Notes: generated by a model not told the origin, from the sequence alone. Positions 9,026-19,423 are shown, counted from the stretch's first letter. The stretch: 64,000 nt of DNA from Candidatus Thorarchaeota archaeon (GCA_016933575.1 JAFGAR010000004.1:1-64000); one strand, 5' to 3'. Translations and numbers: made by a program.

Positions 9026-9574
9026 CTAAACATCCTTTTCCATTCGGTTGTCTACAAGTACCTCAGCGAGCTCCCCGAAGATATCAACAATACCTTCGCC
9101 TGTCTTCGCACTGGACTCGATGTAGGGCATGTCATGGCTGTCTGCAAACTCACGACCCTCTGAGGGCTCGACCACTCTATCGGGAAGGTCTGTCTTGTTT
9201 GCCACCAGCACCAGAGGTATCTTCTTGCCAAGCGCCTTGTGGAGTTCCTCAAGCCACTCTTCTAGCACGATGAAGGTCCTTCGTCGAGTGACATCATACA
9301 CAAGTAGGCCACCACTGCTTCCCCGGTAATACATAGGTCGGAGAATCTGGAAACGCGACTGCCCGGCGACATCCCAAATCTGCAATTTAACAGTTATTTT
9401 TTCGGAGTTTGGTCTGATTATATCGACGTTCTTTACAGCAAACTGTGAGCCAATGGTGGTCTTATAATCCGTCCTGAAGAAACCGTGAGAGAATCGCGTG
9501 ACAATGGCAGTCTTCCCGACCGCACCTTCTCCTAACACTACGATTTTGAAGAGATAGTCATACGTACTACTCAT
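9026..9574 (-). CDS. Rab/Ras-like small GTPase
   Basis: A 182-residue single-domain GTPase with all five eukaryote-like G motifs: P-loop GEGAVGKT (residues 15-22), switch I Thr in YKTTIG (37-42), WDVAGQ (67-72), NKTD (126-129) and ESSAK (153-157). The stretch YYRGSSGGLLVYDVT and the TIG..F switch I spacing resemble Rab more than bacterial MglA types. In switch II the usual AGQERF reads AGQSRF, so the Glu next to the catalytic Gln is replaced. There is no C-terminal cysteine for prenylation, so membrane attachment must work differently or be absent. ATG 9574 has GGAG 8-9 nt upstream. Such GTPases are a hallmark of Asgard archaea; the role here is unknown. Confidence 0.93.
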   Translation of the reverse strand: MSSTYDYLFKIVVLGEGAVGKTAIVTRFSHGFFRTDYKTTIGSQFAVKNVDIIRPNSEKITVKLQIWDVAGQSRFQILRPMYYRGSSGGLLVYDVTRRRTFIVLEEWLEELHKALGKKIPLVLVANKTDLPDRVVEPSEGREFADSHDMPYIESSAKTGEGIVDIFGELAEVLVDNRMEKDV

Positions 9575-9966
9575 GTTTCAGCTCTCCGAGTTTGTGAGGA
9601 CTGTGGATGTGTACCTTGAGTTGGAATTTCGCATATGAAATGTCCGTGTGTGTATTCATCCGAGGTCCCCATGCAATCTATTGGCGTTGATTGAACTTGC
9701 ACGGCCAAAGCGTAAAGGGGCGTATGGACCTAATAAGGTTTCGCGAGATTAGTATCCTTGTCAACAGCGGCGGCGGAAACCAATCATACCAGCTCTTTGA
9801 CCTACCATTCATCTGACGTTTAGTGCTGACACTATGATATGATGTCATTTGTACAATATCAAAATGAATACTTTGGATTGATTAGGAAAAAAGAGGGGGA
9901 GCATGATGGGTAGAAGAACCTCAAGTTACGGATTCTAATTCTTGCAATTCCTACCTCTGTTAACAC
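9575..9966. other. Gene-free stretch upstream of the small GTPase
   Basis: No open frame worth calling was seen in either direction. The part next to 9574 holds the leader of the GTPase gene with its GGAGAG site. A short (GGC)n-like run (GCGGCGGCGG, around 9768) and an A/G-rich stretch (GGAAAAAAGAGGGGGAGC, around 9886) stand out. I found no tRNA-like cloverleaf and no convincing C/D-box pair. Confidence 0.4.
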
Positions 9967-10470
9967 TCATTGTACTTTTGCTTCCAATTCAAACCACTTT
10001 GCGCAGTTCTGACACTGAACCTTTCCTTCCACATTCACAAGCACTCTTGTTGAGTACCTTGCATGACATGATGGGCATTCAAAGTCCTCAGTAAATGTGA
10101 TAGTTCCATCTTCAAGAATGTCTTCAAATCTCTCATAATACTCCCGAATTCTCACCTCTACCTCCTTAAGGGTGGATTCAGCTTGCCCCCATACTCGGTT
10201 TACTGCATAGCTCGCTTGGATTGTGACCATTGCAGAGGAAACATCTCGCTGATATTCTGATAGAATTGTGATGATGACTGGCTCTTGAACTCCACAGGAG
10301 AGGACATCGACTCCATATACAAGATCATCCTTATGACCTGCTTTTGCAACCAATCTTGTCAACCCAGCTTCAAAGAATCCTTTCTGTCGCTCCCAGATAC
10401 TAGGCAATCTATTGAGAAATGATAGAAAAGTTACCTCGTCTACTCCATAAAGTACAGCAGTCTCGACCAT
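9967..10470 (-). CDS. Hypothetical protein with C-terminal zinc ribbon
   Basis: The 167-residue product has an unrecognised N-terminal domain of about 125 residues (mixed, ending in a charged helix with STLKEVEVRIREYYERFEDIL). At the C-terminus is a two-knuckle zinc ribbon, CPSCHARY ... CQNCAKWFE, of the kind seen in archaeal transcription and translation factors. ATG 10470 has GAGGGG about 10 nt upstream. It is transcribed away from the giant surface protein gene, with 343 nt between them. The fold at the C-terminus is clear; the role is not. Confidence 0.65.
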   Translation of the reverse strand: MVETAVLYGVDEVTFLSFLNRLPSIWERQKGFFEAGLTRLVAKAGHKDDLVYGVDVLSCGVQEPVIITILSEYQRDVSSAMVTIQASYAVNRVWGQAESTLKEVEVRIREYYERFEDILEDGTITFTEDFECPSCHARYSTRVLVNVEGKVQCQNCAKWFELEAKVQ

Positions 10471-10813
10471 AGTTACAGAGCCCCTCGGAGAAGTATTTGC
10501 TTCAGAACGTATTGAGCTTTACGATGGTCATTAAGAATAATGGTAGAAATACAGATATCAAACCTGCATGATTCTGGTTATCTTACAATCGCTGTAGACA
10601 TCACTACCTGCACGGGGGCTATTGATAGCTGAAATCTGCGGAGCGACAAGAGTATTCCGTCAGAGGGTCCAGTAGTCCTGATTATGATATATGCCTAAGA
10701 CAATTTATCAGTTCGTTTGTTATCAAATGGTATCGGCAAATATCAGTATAGTTTCTTAAGATTGGCAAGAGCTATGATTCTTTTTTCGTGATATTGCTTT
10801 GGAGGAGTCAATC
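10471..10813. other. Divergent promoter region before the giant surface protein
   Basis: No gene is visible. The stretch separates two genes transcribed outward and should hold both promoters. AT-rich elements occur near 10683 (TTATGATATATGCC) and 10772-10790 (GATTCTTTTTTCGTGATATT). The GGAGGAG ribosome binding site that decides the GTG start of the surface protein is at 10801-10807. Confidence 0.4.
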
Positions 10814-13800
10814 GTGGATTTTGGAAATGTACTGTTAAAGTTGGTGCATAAGAAATCAAAATTCTGCTTTCGAATTAGTGTTGTAATGATTCTTATAGTT
10901 ATGATCTCATTGGTCGAATTTGAGTACGCTGCAAATCAAGCACTACCTGTCGATAATCCAGTGCTGATACCTTATGAGAACACAACTGAGAGTGGTGATC
11001 CTCCACGAAATCCCTCTTCGTTGAAAGGACTTGTCCAAGAACTCATCGATCTCCTGCCTCCATATCCACCAGATGCAGATGACGATGGACTCCCTGATGT
11101 AGTGGAAGCGATTATCGGAACAAACTCTACGAACAATGACACAGACCACGATTCACTGACTGATTACTTTGAGGTATTTGCAGATTCGGACCCCTTAGAA
11201 CCAGATACAAACTTTGATGGACTGCCTGATAAACATGAGTTCTACGTTTCAGTCAGCGACATCGATGGAGATGGCATACCGAATGTTTGGGACTTTGATA
11301 ATGATGGCGATGGTGTCAATGATGACCTTGATGCTGACCCATTCAGAAGGACCAATACACGTATGGAATTTAATATGAGTATAGATTTGAGTGGTGTGTC
11401 AACATACATCACCTTTCAGTTGATACCTGCCAATGTCGAAAACCTACAGCTAGTAGATCAATTCTGGGATTGGCCCTATGATGCAACTGGTGCTATGCAA
11501 GATTTGGATTCTTCCAAGGAAGATGTGAAAGTCATTCCAATGTTGAATATCACACTCAATTCAATTCCTGAACAGACAGATGTGGAAGACTACGGAATTC
11601 AGGTGGTATCGAATGGCATCCATGTTCCTATCAGTCCTGTTATGGAAAATGAGCGAGTAGTGGCATTCAGTAGTAAAATGTTCTTTCCTGCGACAGAGCC
11701 CATTATCTTGATGATGAGCGTGGAACTCGAATGGGAGGTTATCGGGTTCACAGACATTAACGCAATTGCACTAAACTCCTCATCCAAAGGATATGTAATT
11801 ATAAATTCAACCGGATATAGTGTAGCTTGTGAATCCTCAATTGAGAATGCTGCACTTCAACGTGTGATCTGTGGGAGGAACCAAATAGCACTCAAAGAAG
11901 TTGGTGGTGGTTATCTCTCCGTGACTGAGGATGGTCGTGTTGTGGCAAGTGCATCCGATATAGATTCTGATGAAACATTTACTGTTCACTATATCGATGA
12001 TACCATCATCACTCTAGAGACTGCAGATCATAATTATATTGGAATTGGAGATGGTGGATTTCTCATTGCTAATGCAAGTTCTTCAACAGCAGAGCATTTC
12101 AATATGACAGACCTTGGATACAGACCTGATTCCACATTGCTTGTCACATATAATGAAGGTTTCATGCTCACAGGAATGGCTGTTGAAGAGATGCATTCCA
12201 GTAGTGTAGGTTTATTCTATAGCTCAAACAGAAACATGACACTAGCAGCTGATATGATCATACCCTACATCTTTCAACATAATTCAACAAATCATCTTGC
12301 TGATATTCCATCACTCCTACCAGACTACGACATCAGCCTTCAATCCATTACAGATGACTTTTCCCATCGTGACGAGGCACTGATCGCCCTTAGTAATGAG
12401 CTGATCCCATCTGCTCTGGAATACTTGCCTGACAATGAAAATTATCCAATCATCATTGCAACTGAAGATGCTATGAAGACTGCAGACCTATCAGACATAG
12501 TTCCTGAATCCTTTTTGATTACAGGTCCTATTGATCTGAATTTGACAGTATGTGATCTTGTGACATTGAAATCCTCCAAGACACACTTCTATAACACATC
12601 ATCTAAATCAGCTCTCTCTTTGATGGAGGTATTTGATGAGATTGATAGCTGGGCACTCAGTGAAAATGCCACATTCAACATCATATCCATGATGCTTCGC
12701 TGGCACACTGGTGAATATACTATATTTGACCCAAGTACTCCAACGGTACCGTATTCACCTGAAACAAGCCTAGTGGATACAGTTGTCTATGTGACAGTAT
12801 TAGGATTGGAAGCAGTTGGTGTGATTTCTCAAGGCCTAACAGGATGGAAGGCTTGGAAATGGTTGGACTCCATGTATACGAAGGGATGGAACAAGGCATC
12901 AGTTGGTAGGTATCTCAAGACCAAGAGCTCAAGCACCTTGACACAGTGGTCAAAGGTCTGCAAGGGTCTCGATAAGATTGATGATACTTCAAAGTTTGCC
13001 AAATCTGTAAATCGTCTTGATGAAATCATGTTGGTTGTAGGTATCATTATTGATCTAGGGATCTCCATAGCGGGAGGTATTATGCTAGCCAATAGTATCG
13101 GAGGTAGTTTTGGGAAAGCAGTAGGTGCCACATTTGGTACTGTTTCAGCTGTTGTTAGCCTGGTTATAACAGGCATTCTCTATGGAATAGTCCAGATTCC
13201 TTATGTTGGATGGGTATTGGCAATTGGTATGGTCATTGCTGACATGATTGGTGGATACTCAGATGAGCTTGTGTCGTGGTTGACAAATGTGATTGTCGGT
13301 GATGTAGAGGTCTATTCTAAAGTGACACCTTCATTTGATCGAGAAGAAGATTTTGATATCACAATTACAGACAAGGATAACAATGGACTTGATGCCAACG
13401 ATAGAATAGATGTTGTAGCTAGAATAATCGCTATTCTTAATGCGACAGGCCCTGGTCGAAATCAGGGAATTAGTGGTAGCCACAATATTCCAAAAATCAC
13501 TATAGCTCCTCCATGGGGTGCTCTGTACTCCAATACATGGGCGAGTGAACCTGTTGAGGAAGAAAGTGCTACGATGGAAGGAGATGGCTATACTGTCAAG
13601 GAGCGGACATACCGTTGTGAGGCGTGGATTGAACCTAGTACAGGTATGCCCAACTTTCCAGTGACTCTTATCCTGCACAATGATTTCTATTTGAATAATA
13701 TCTACCGCAATTATTGGCTTGGTCTTTTCCCAGAATATCACTATCAACCGCTGAGTGATTCCGAATCCACTTTAGAGTACGCAACTCTCTATTATGATGT

Positions 13801-16800
13801 GATGCCAGATAGTATTGAAAGCTTCACTCGTTGGAGATACATAACTCCTCTCGACCATGACCATGATGGTCTGAATGATGATGATGAACTCCCGGGCATG
13901 GCGTGGAAGTGGGACTTTGATCAGGATGGTCTGAGTGATTATTATGAAACGATCATTGGTTCAGACCCAGGTTCAGCAGATACGGATACTGATGGACTTA
14001 TTGATGGATGGGAACTGAATTATGGAACCAATATCACTGATAGAGACTCTGACAAGGATGGACTGAGAGACCTCAGAGAGATAGCAGGATGGCAGGTTTC
14101 CTTCGAGTTCGAATCCACGCCATTCAAGATCCATGTCTATGCAGACCCAAGAATTCCTGATTCTGAGGGGGATGGGATTGACGACTATAGCGAGTACTGG
14201 AGTAACACCAATCCTCGATCTTACGACACGAATGGTGATGGGACATGGGATGAGGAGAAACCCATGATGCAGTATTCAATAGAGTTCGAACGCAGTTGGG
14301 GCACGGATCAGCCTATCGATACAACATTTGCTAGTATTGAGAGTGACCTCAATGGAGACCTCTATGTCCTAATGGGTGATGGTGGATATTCAAGTGATAG
14401 TAGTTATTATCCAGGTGCAAGTACGTGGTGGATAACAAAACTGGACTCAAATCTCAGCGTTATACCAACAGGTTCCTATTTCTCAGCATTTGATGGAGAG
14501 CCTATATGTAAGCCAGTATTAACAATCGACAAGGAAAATGAAACATTATATTGCCATGATTTCTACTCCTATCCTGCAGACTGCATGTTCGAATCATATA
14601 GTCTTAATGGGAGTACGCATTACGGTACTATTGATACAGGCCAACCATGGATGTATGATGCCAGTTTTTCTCCACCTAACATGCTACATTATATTTGGGA
14701 CATCGAAAGCAGTGGTTTTCTTAGTTTAAATGAGATCCTCACGCCATCATCATGGACTTACGTGTGGGATGAATCCATTCCCAATATTGAATCAGACTTA
14801 GGTACACTTGGTCAGCCCATTTCCTGTGCATATAGCAAAGAGAATCAACTCATGTATGTTGCCTGTCAGAATAGAGTATTTGGTTATGATCCTACTGGAA
14901 CAATCAGCCCATTTCTCTTTGATGGGACGTTCACATATCCAAGGGGAATCACAATTAGTGATGAGAATATTATCTATGTTGCAGATACTGGTGGACATAG
15001 TATTCGTGCCTTTGATCTGAATGGTGAAGCAATTCCCACGTGGGGAATCAATGGAACCTATGGTTTCTCGGGTTATGAGGAGGGGAACTTCACAAATCCT
15101 ATGGACATCACTGTTGGAACTGATGGTTCATTTTACGTTGTCGAGAATTGGGTCGAACATGGAAGGGTTCAGAAATTTGTGTATAATAGTACATGTCAGA
15201 GTGATCAGCTCGTTGCCACCGATGATTCAGACTTTGATGGTCTCACAAATGAGGTCGAAGTAGCTGGATGGTCTACATCGATTACAGACTCCATCGGCAC
15301 TCATCAAGTCAATGTCTATAGTAACCCGCTCCTCAATGATTCTGACTACGATGATTTAGATGATTATACAGAGAATCAGATTGGAACTGATCCCCAAAGC
15401 ATTGATTCTGATGGTGATGGATTGAGTGACGCCATCGAGGTCGAGCTAGGTACTGATCCTCTTCATTGGGACTCAGATAGAGACCTACTTGGTGATGGCA
15501 CAGAGATCACCTATGGTTGTAGCCCTCTATCAGATGATACTGATGGTGATGAGCTCACAGATTTTACGGAGTTCCTACTTAACTCAGATGCAAATTCAAC
15601 AGATACCGACAATGATGGTCTTGATGACAAGACTGAGTTTGATTTCAATTCTAGTCTTGTGAACGCTGATTCGGATGGGGACCTCATGTTTGACGCACTT
15701 GAGTATGAAGAAGGCACGAATCCCAACTCTCTCGATTCTGATGGCGATGATGTAGTCGATGGTATTGAGATGCTATATGGTACGGATACAATGTTAGTGG
15801 ACACAGATGGCGATAGAGCTCCTGATGGGCTCGAGCTTGTGCTCTGGCTTGATCCTCTCTGTTCTGATTCTGATGGTGATGGACTGGGCGACATGGATGA
15901 GTTAGAATTTGGCGTGAATCCATGGAGCAATGATACTGATCTTGATGGGATTCCTGACCTCTACGACCCTGATTCCTTCAACACTGAGTTGCTTGATGTT
16001 CTCATTGTTTCTGACTCAGACATTCTCCTATGGAGTGAAGACTTTTGTGAAAATCTGGATGAACTCGCTGATGTATCCCTTCTTTCCTCTGATAATTTCA
16101 CTTCAAGTTACAGAGATTCTCCATATGTTGTCATGATTGGTAGACCTAAGGCTAATGAAGAAGGAATATGCGGATTGATGTATGATGTCCTTGAGGATAC
16201 TGGTAGTGTCCTTCAGGGAATGATGCAGCCGGGAGCTCACATGATTGCCACTCGATATGGTGTTTGGACAGAGACACAGACTGTAGTGATGTTGACCGAT
16301 GCAACAGGGTATGATGTCTACTCGGTACTTGCAGCACTCAAAGGAAAGGAGGTCACTGTCCTTCCTGACACGATCCGGATTGCGTACTCATCCTGTGCTG
16401 TGAATGCATCCAGCTATGCCGCCCGTTACGTGATGGACTCCATTGATGCCATCAAACAGACAGATTGTATTCTTGCCTTTATGATTGATTCATCTGAGAA
16501 TGTCGTGCTCAATGTGACGAGATACGCTGAGGAAACAACGCCTCATCCCCTAATAGCCAGTTCTGGATTGATGAATGATGAAGTATCTCTTGGAAGATAT
16601 ATAGACATCCAACTCACAGTTGGTGGAACAGAGACTCATGAGGTCGAAGAAGCACTTGTCAAGATGTATTATAGGCAATCTGATCTTGATATGAACAACA
16701 ATGGATTACTAAACGATACAGTGGATGTCAACGAGACTACATTGGTCCTCTATCACTTTAATGATACAACCGGGGTCTATACGAGACTATCTACTGATTT

Positions 16801-17029
16801 GGTTTGGGTTCATGCATGGGGTGTGAATACCACTGATGTTGAGATTTACGGTGAACTCTATGCGGGATATGTATGGGCCAGAGTTACTCACCTATCCATG
16901 TTAGCCATAGCTGGCTCTATGAATGTGTATTCTAGTCCAGACCAATCTCTCCTAATGATTCTGATAGTATCCTCTGGAATTATTGGTATTCTTTTGGTAG
17001 TTTTCCTCATTAAGCGGAGGAAACAATGA
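10814..17029 (+). CDS. Giant surface protein: Asp-rich repeats, beta-trefoil, NHL-like, C-terminal anchor
   Basis: The GTG at 10814 is chosen over the TTG at 10799 because GGAGGAG lies 6 nt before it. The 2071-residue product starts with a signal peptide (FRISVVMILIVMISLV). Three blocks of thrombospondin-3/calcium-type repeats with DxDxDG loops lie at about residues 87-176, 1015-1146 and 1472-1721. A fascin-like beta-trefoil half (GGYLSVTEDGRVVASASDI, then FLIANASSSTAEHF) lies at about 320-430. A hydrophobic, Gly-rich region at about 655-815 (VGIIIDLGISIAGGIMLANS and others) could insert into a membrane. NHL-like blades (IIYVADTGGHSIRAFDLNGE) lie at about 1370-1450. A C-terminal helix ends in KRRKQ. 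It likely forms or decorates the cell surface and binds calcium. Domain calls apart from the repeats are by eye. Confidence 0.85.
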   Translation: MDFGNVLLKLVHKKSKFCFRISVVMILIVMISLVEFEYAANQALPVDNPVLIPYENTTESGDPPRNPSSLKGLVQELIDLLPPYPPDADDDGLPDVVEAIIGTNSTNNDTDHDSLTDYFEVFADSDPLEPDTNFDGLPDKHEFYVSVSDIDGDGIPNVWDFDNDGDGVNDDLDADPFRRTNTRMEFNMSIDLSGVSTYITFQLIPANVENLQLVDQFWDWPYDATGAMQDLDSSKEDVKVIPMLNITLNSIPEQTDVEDYGIQVVSNGIHVPISPVMENERVVAFSSKMFFPATEPIILMMSVELEWEVIGFTDINAIALNSSSKGYVIINSTGYSVACESSIENAALQRVICGRNQIALKEVGGGYLSVTEDGRVVASASDIDSDETFTVHYIDDTIITLETADHNYIGIGDGGFLIANASSSTAEHFNMTDLGYRPDSTLLVTYNEGFMLTGMAVEEMHSSSVGLFYSSNRNMTLAADMIIPYIFQHNSTNHLADIPSLLPDYDISLQSITDDFSHRDEALIALSNELIPSALEYLPDNENYPIIIATEDAMKTADLSDIVPESFLITGPIDLNLTVCDLVTLKSSKTHFYNTSSKSALSLMEVFDEIDSWALSENATFNIISMMLRWHTGEYTIFDPSTPTVPYSPETSLVDTVVYVTVLGLEAVGVISQGLTGWKAWKWLDSMYTKGWNKASVGRYLKTKSSSTLTQWSKVCKGLDKIDDTSKFAKSVNRLDEIMLVVGIIIDLGISIAGGIMLANSIGGSFGKAVGATFGTVSAVVSLVITGILYGIVQIPYVGWVLAIGMVIADMIGGYSDELVSWLTNVIVGDVEVYSKVTPSFDREEDFDITITDKDNNGLDANDRIDVVARIIAILNATGPGRNQGISGSHNIPKITIAPPWGALYSNTWASEPVEEESATMEGDGYTVKERTYRCEAWIEPSTGMPNFPVTLILHNDFYLNNIYRNYWLGLFPEYHYQPLSDSESTLEYATLYYDVMPDSIESFTRWRYITPLDHDHDGLNDDDELPGMAWKWDFDQDGLSDYYETIIGSDPGSADTDTDGLIDGWELNYGTNITDRDSDKDGLRDLREIAGWQVSFEFESTPFKIHVYADPRIPDSEGDGIDDYSEYWSNTNPRSYDTNGDGTWDEEKPMMQYSIEFERSWGTDQPIDTTFASIESDLNGDLYVLMGDGGYSSDSSYYPGASTWWITKLDSNLSVIPTGSYFSAFDGEPICKPVLTIDKENETLYCHDFYSYPADCMFESYSLNGSTHYGTIDTGQPWMYDASFSPPNMLHYIWDIESSGFLSLNEILTPSSWTYVWDESIPNIESDLGTLGQPISCAYSKENQLMYVACQNRVFGYDPTGTISPFLFDGTFTYPRGITISDENIIYVADTGGHSIRAFDLNGEAIPTWGINGTYGFSGYEEGNFTNPMDITVGTDGSFYVVENWVEHGRVQKFVYNSTCQSDQLVATDDSDFDGLTNEVEVAGWSTSITDSIGTHQVNVYSNPLLNDSDYDDLDDYTENQIGTDPQSIDSDGDGLSDAIEVELGTDPLHWDSDRDLLGDGTEITYGCSPLSDDTDGDELTDFTEFLLNSDANSTDTDNDGLDDKTEFDFNSSLVNADSDGDLMFDALEYEEGTNPNSLDSDGDDVVDGIEMLYGTDTMLVDTDGDRAPDGLELVLWLDPLCSDSDGDGLGDMDELEFGVNPWSNDTDLDGIPDLYDPDSFNTELLDVLIVSDSDILLWSEDFCENLDELADVSLLSSDNFTSSYRDSPYVVMIGRPKANEEGICGLMYDVLEDTGSVLQGMMQPGAHMIATRYGVWTETQTVVMLTDATGYDVYSVLAALKGKEVTVLPDTIRIAYSSCAVNASSYAARYVMDSIDAIKQTDCILAFMIDSSENVVLNVTRYAEETTPHPLIASSGLMNDEVSLGRYIDIQLTVGGTETHEVEEALVKMYYRQSDLDMNNNGLLNDTVDVNETTLVLYHFNDTTGVYTRLSTDLVWVHAWGVNTTDVEIYGELYAGYVWARVTHLSMLAIAGSMNVYSSPDQSLLMILIVSSGIIGILLVVFLIKRRKQ

Positions 17030-17127
17030 TTGAATTGATTCAGAAGAGAGAATGACACATTGTACTGCATGTGAGAGTGTGGAACATCATCCATAAAGAT
17101 CATAGCACGGTAGGACTTTGAAATCAT

Positions 17128-17940
17128 TCATAATGAGGTTTGTACACCAGCGGTGTTTTCTGTCCATTTTACGAACTTGTAGAGAAGCCTGTTGAATTCC
17201 TCATGTTGCTCAATCATGGGAGTATGGCTAGCATCACGAATGACAGCAAGATCTGAGCGTGGAAGGTCTGCTTCGAACTCTCTTACAACTTCAGGACTAA
17301 TTATGTCATCATGTTCACCTACTAGGACAAAGGTGGGTAAATCGATAGCTGTCACCTTATCACGAATGTCAAATCTGTTACAGGCATTCAGGTCTCGCAA
17401 CATGACATTCGGATTTGCCAGTCGCATCTCTTCCTCAAGCTTCTTCAGTCGATGAGCATCTGAATAGTTTTTATGGTCCTTGTTATTGAAAAAGTTGAAG
17501 CGGTCCTGGAGTGTTTCTTTCACAAGGCCTGGCGCTAGTTCTGCAAGTTTCAGATTAGGAGAAGTATCTACAAGGACGAGGGATTTTGGTCGAACAAGAT
17601 CAGATTTGAGAGAATATGACATCGCCACACAGCCGCCCATTGAATGGCCGATGAGAATGAAATCAGATAATTCAAGGTGATTGACAAGACCTGCCACTTC
17701 GAGTGCATACCCTTCTTCAATAGACACTTCCTCGGAGAGTTCATCGGACTTGCCATGACCGGAGAGATCGATTGCGATAGTTCGATTGGACTTGGAGAAC
17801 TCTCTCAACTGCAGAGCCCAGCAGATGTGTGAAGAGCCTGCACCATGGATGAAGATGAGCGGGAGGCCTTGTGATGAGTCATCTCGGTTGTCGATATCGA
17901 CATAGTGAATATTTGCGTCCTTATAGTCAAAGAATGGCAT
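17128..17940 (-). CDS. Alpha/beta hydrolase
   Basis: This 270-residue cytosolic enzyme has the alpha/beta hydrolase fold. The oxyanion region FIHGAGSSHICW, the nucleophile elbow GHSMGGCVAMSYS, the acid in LVGEHDDIISPEVV and the His in DASHTPMIEQHEEF form a full catalytic triad. The length is typical of esterases, MenH-like enzymes and haloperoxidase-like hydrolases of the superfamily, and the substrate cannot be told. It is convergent with the giant surface protein gene, and an AT-rich TTAGATATAA lies directly upstream of its ATG. Confidence 0.88.
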   Translation of the reverse strand: MPFFDYKDANIHYVDIDNRDDSSQGLPLIFIHGAGSSHICWALQLREFSKSNRTIAIDLSGHGKSDELSEEVSIEEGYALEVAGLVNHLELSDFILIGHSMGGCVAMSYSLKSDLVRPKSLVLVDTSPNLKLAELAPGLVKETLQDRFNFFNNKDHKNYSDAHRLKKLEEEMRLANPNVMLRDLNACNRFDIRDKVTAIDLPTFVLVGEHDDIISPEVVREFEADLPRSDLAVIRDASHTPMIEQHEEFNRLLYKFVKWTENTAGVQTSL

Positions 17941-18043
17941 GGTTATATCTAAAGCGCCATAGAAAAGATATCAATATTGACATTAGCTGCATAAATCAGG
18001 TACCTTTTTTTCATAACTGTGCATTTGAAAACCAGTGAATCTA

Positions 18044-19423
18044 ATGACAGGAAGACTGTTTGGTACTACTGGTGTCAGGAAGGTCTATGGTGAAGAGTTC
18101 GATCTTGAGATGGCATTGAATCTTGGGAAAGCCTTGGGGACCTATCTGAAGGGAGAGGGAACAGTCATCCTTGCTCGAGACGCAAGAACAACAGGATTGA
18201 TGGTGGCCGATACGCTCTCAGCTGGTCTACTCTCTACTGGAGTCAATGTGGTTCGAGGAGGAATCATGCCAACGCCGACTCTTGCTTACACGACAAAGAG
18301 GAAAGGATTTCATGCTGGATTGATGGTGACTGCATCTCACAATCCACCGGAGTACACAGGCATTAAGTTCTGGTCGAAGAATAGTATGGGATTCACACCA
18401 AATGAGGAGAGAGAACTCGAACAGATCTACGAGTCTAAAGAATTCATTGTTGCAGCTTGGGATAAGCTGGGAGAAGAACGTGTCTTAGAGACCGCTGTAG
18501 AGGACCATATTAATGATATTTTGAAAAAATGTGATAGTGACCTGATACGTTCAAAATCATTCAAGGTCATTGTTGATCCAGGAAATGGAGCTGCCTGTGT
18601 TCTGACACCGTATCTGATGCAACAAATAGCATCGAAAGTGATTACAATCAATGGTCAATTAGACGGTCATTTTCCAGGAAGGAAATCAGAACCTGAAGAG
18701 AGCTCTCTCGGTGACCTGATTCAGATGATGAAACAAACCAAAGCGGATCTTGGAATTGCACATGATGGAGATGCGGACAGGGTGGTCTTTGTGACAAGAG
18801 AGGGAGAAGTAATCAGAGGTGATAGAACCATTGCACTTCTTGCCCAAGACTATCTGATGACAGATAAACCAGGGACTATTGTGACCACAGTGGATAGCTC
18901 GCTTGTATTGGACGAGACCATCGAAAATGCAGGAGGAAAGAGCATCCGTACTCCTGTTGGTGACATTCAAGTTGCTATCAAGGTACAAGATACCAAAGCA
19001 GTCATGGGGGGTGAGGCGTGTGGGGTCTTCATACTCCCCGAGTTCCATCTAGCCCCAGAGCCTTTTCTTGCAGCCTGTAGGATCTTGGAGAAGATGGCTC
19101 GTACAGGAAAGAGCTTTGGTGAGCTGATCGCAGAGATTCCAATTTATCCGTTGATGAAGGCGAAAGTGGAATGCTCGAATGACAAGAAACAGGCAGTCAT
19201 GGATAGACTCTCAACAGCCCTGCCAGAGGGATTGAAGGATGTAGTTCAAGTTCTCACCGTTGATGGTATTGGTATCACATTGAAAGAGGGATGGATTCTC
19301 GTTAGACCATCAGGAACAGAACCAGTGATTAGAATTACCTGCGAAAGACCTAGTGCAGAACTGGTTGAAACCACTCTGAATAGTGCAAAAACAATTGTTG
19401 AGAGTGTGATTGATACAACATGA
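18044..19423 (+). CDS. Phosphoglucosamine mutase / phosphomannomutase
   Basis: This 459-residue alpha-D-phosphohexomutase interconverts the 1- and 6-phosphates of a hexose or hexosamine. The start MTGRLFGTTGVRKVYGEEF gives the normal N-terminus; a GTG at 18035 would add three residues. The phospho-serine loop TASHNPPEYTGIK, the metal loop AHDGDADRVVFV, the sugar loop GGEACGVFI and the phosphate-binding RPSGTEPVIRIT are all intact. In archaea this type often acts as phosphoglucosamine mutase, feeding UDP-GlcNAc, but mannose use cannot be excluded. UDP-GlcNAc would supply both the BshA homologue at 20677 and the UDP-GlcNAc epimerase at 61834. Confidence 0.9.
   Translation: MTGRLFGTTGVRKVYGEEFDLEMALNLGKALGTYLKGEGTVILARDARTTGLMVADTLSAGLLSTGVNVVRGGIMPTPTLAYTTKRKGFHAGLMVTASHNPPEYTGIKFWSKNSMGFTPNEERELEQIYESKEFIVAAWDKLGEERVLETAVEDHINDILKKCDSDLIRSKSFKVIVDPGNGAACVLTPYLMQQIASKVITINGQLDGHFPGRKSEPEESSLGDLIQMMKQTKADLGIAHDGDADRVVFVTREGEVIRGDRTIALLAQDYLMTDKPGTIVTTVDSSLVLDETIENAGGKSIRTPVGDIQVAIKVQDTKAVMGGEACGVFILPEFHLAPEPFLAACRILEKMARTGKSFGELIAEIPIYPLMKAKVECSNDKKQAVMDRLSTALPEGLKDVVQVLTVDGIGITLKEGWILVRPSGTEPVIRITCERPSAELVETTLNSAKTIVESVIDTT

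Noticed and set aside
9575-10813. Search for tRNA or C/D-box RNA in the two larger gaps
   Set aside because: No GGTTCRA-type T-loop with a matching acceptor stem and no paired RTGATGA/CTGA boxes were found.
15511-15930. Minus-strand 139-residue Ser/Pro-rich open frame
   Set aside because: It is the antisense of the Asp/Gly-rich GATGGTGAT-type repeats of the surface protein; its Ser richness follows from that, and it has no ribosome binding site.
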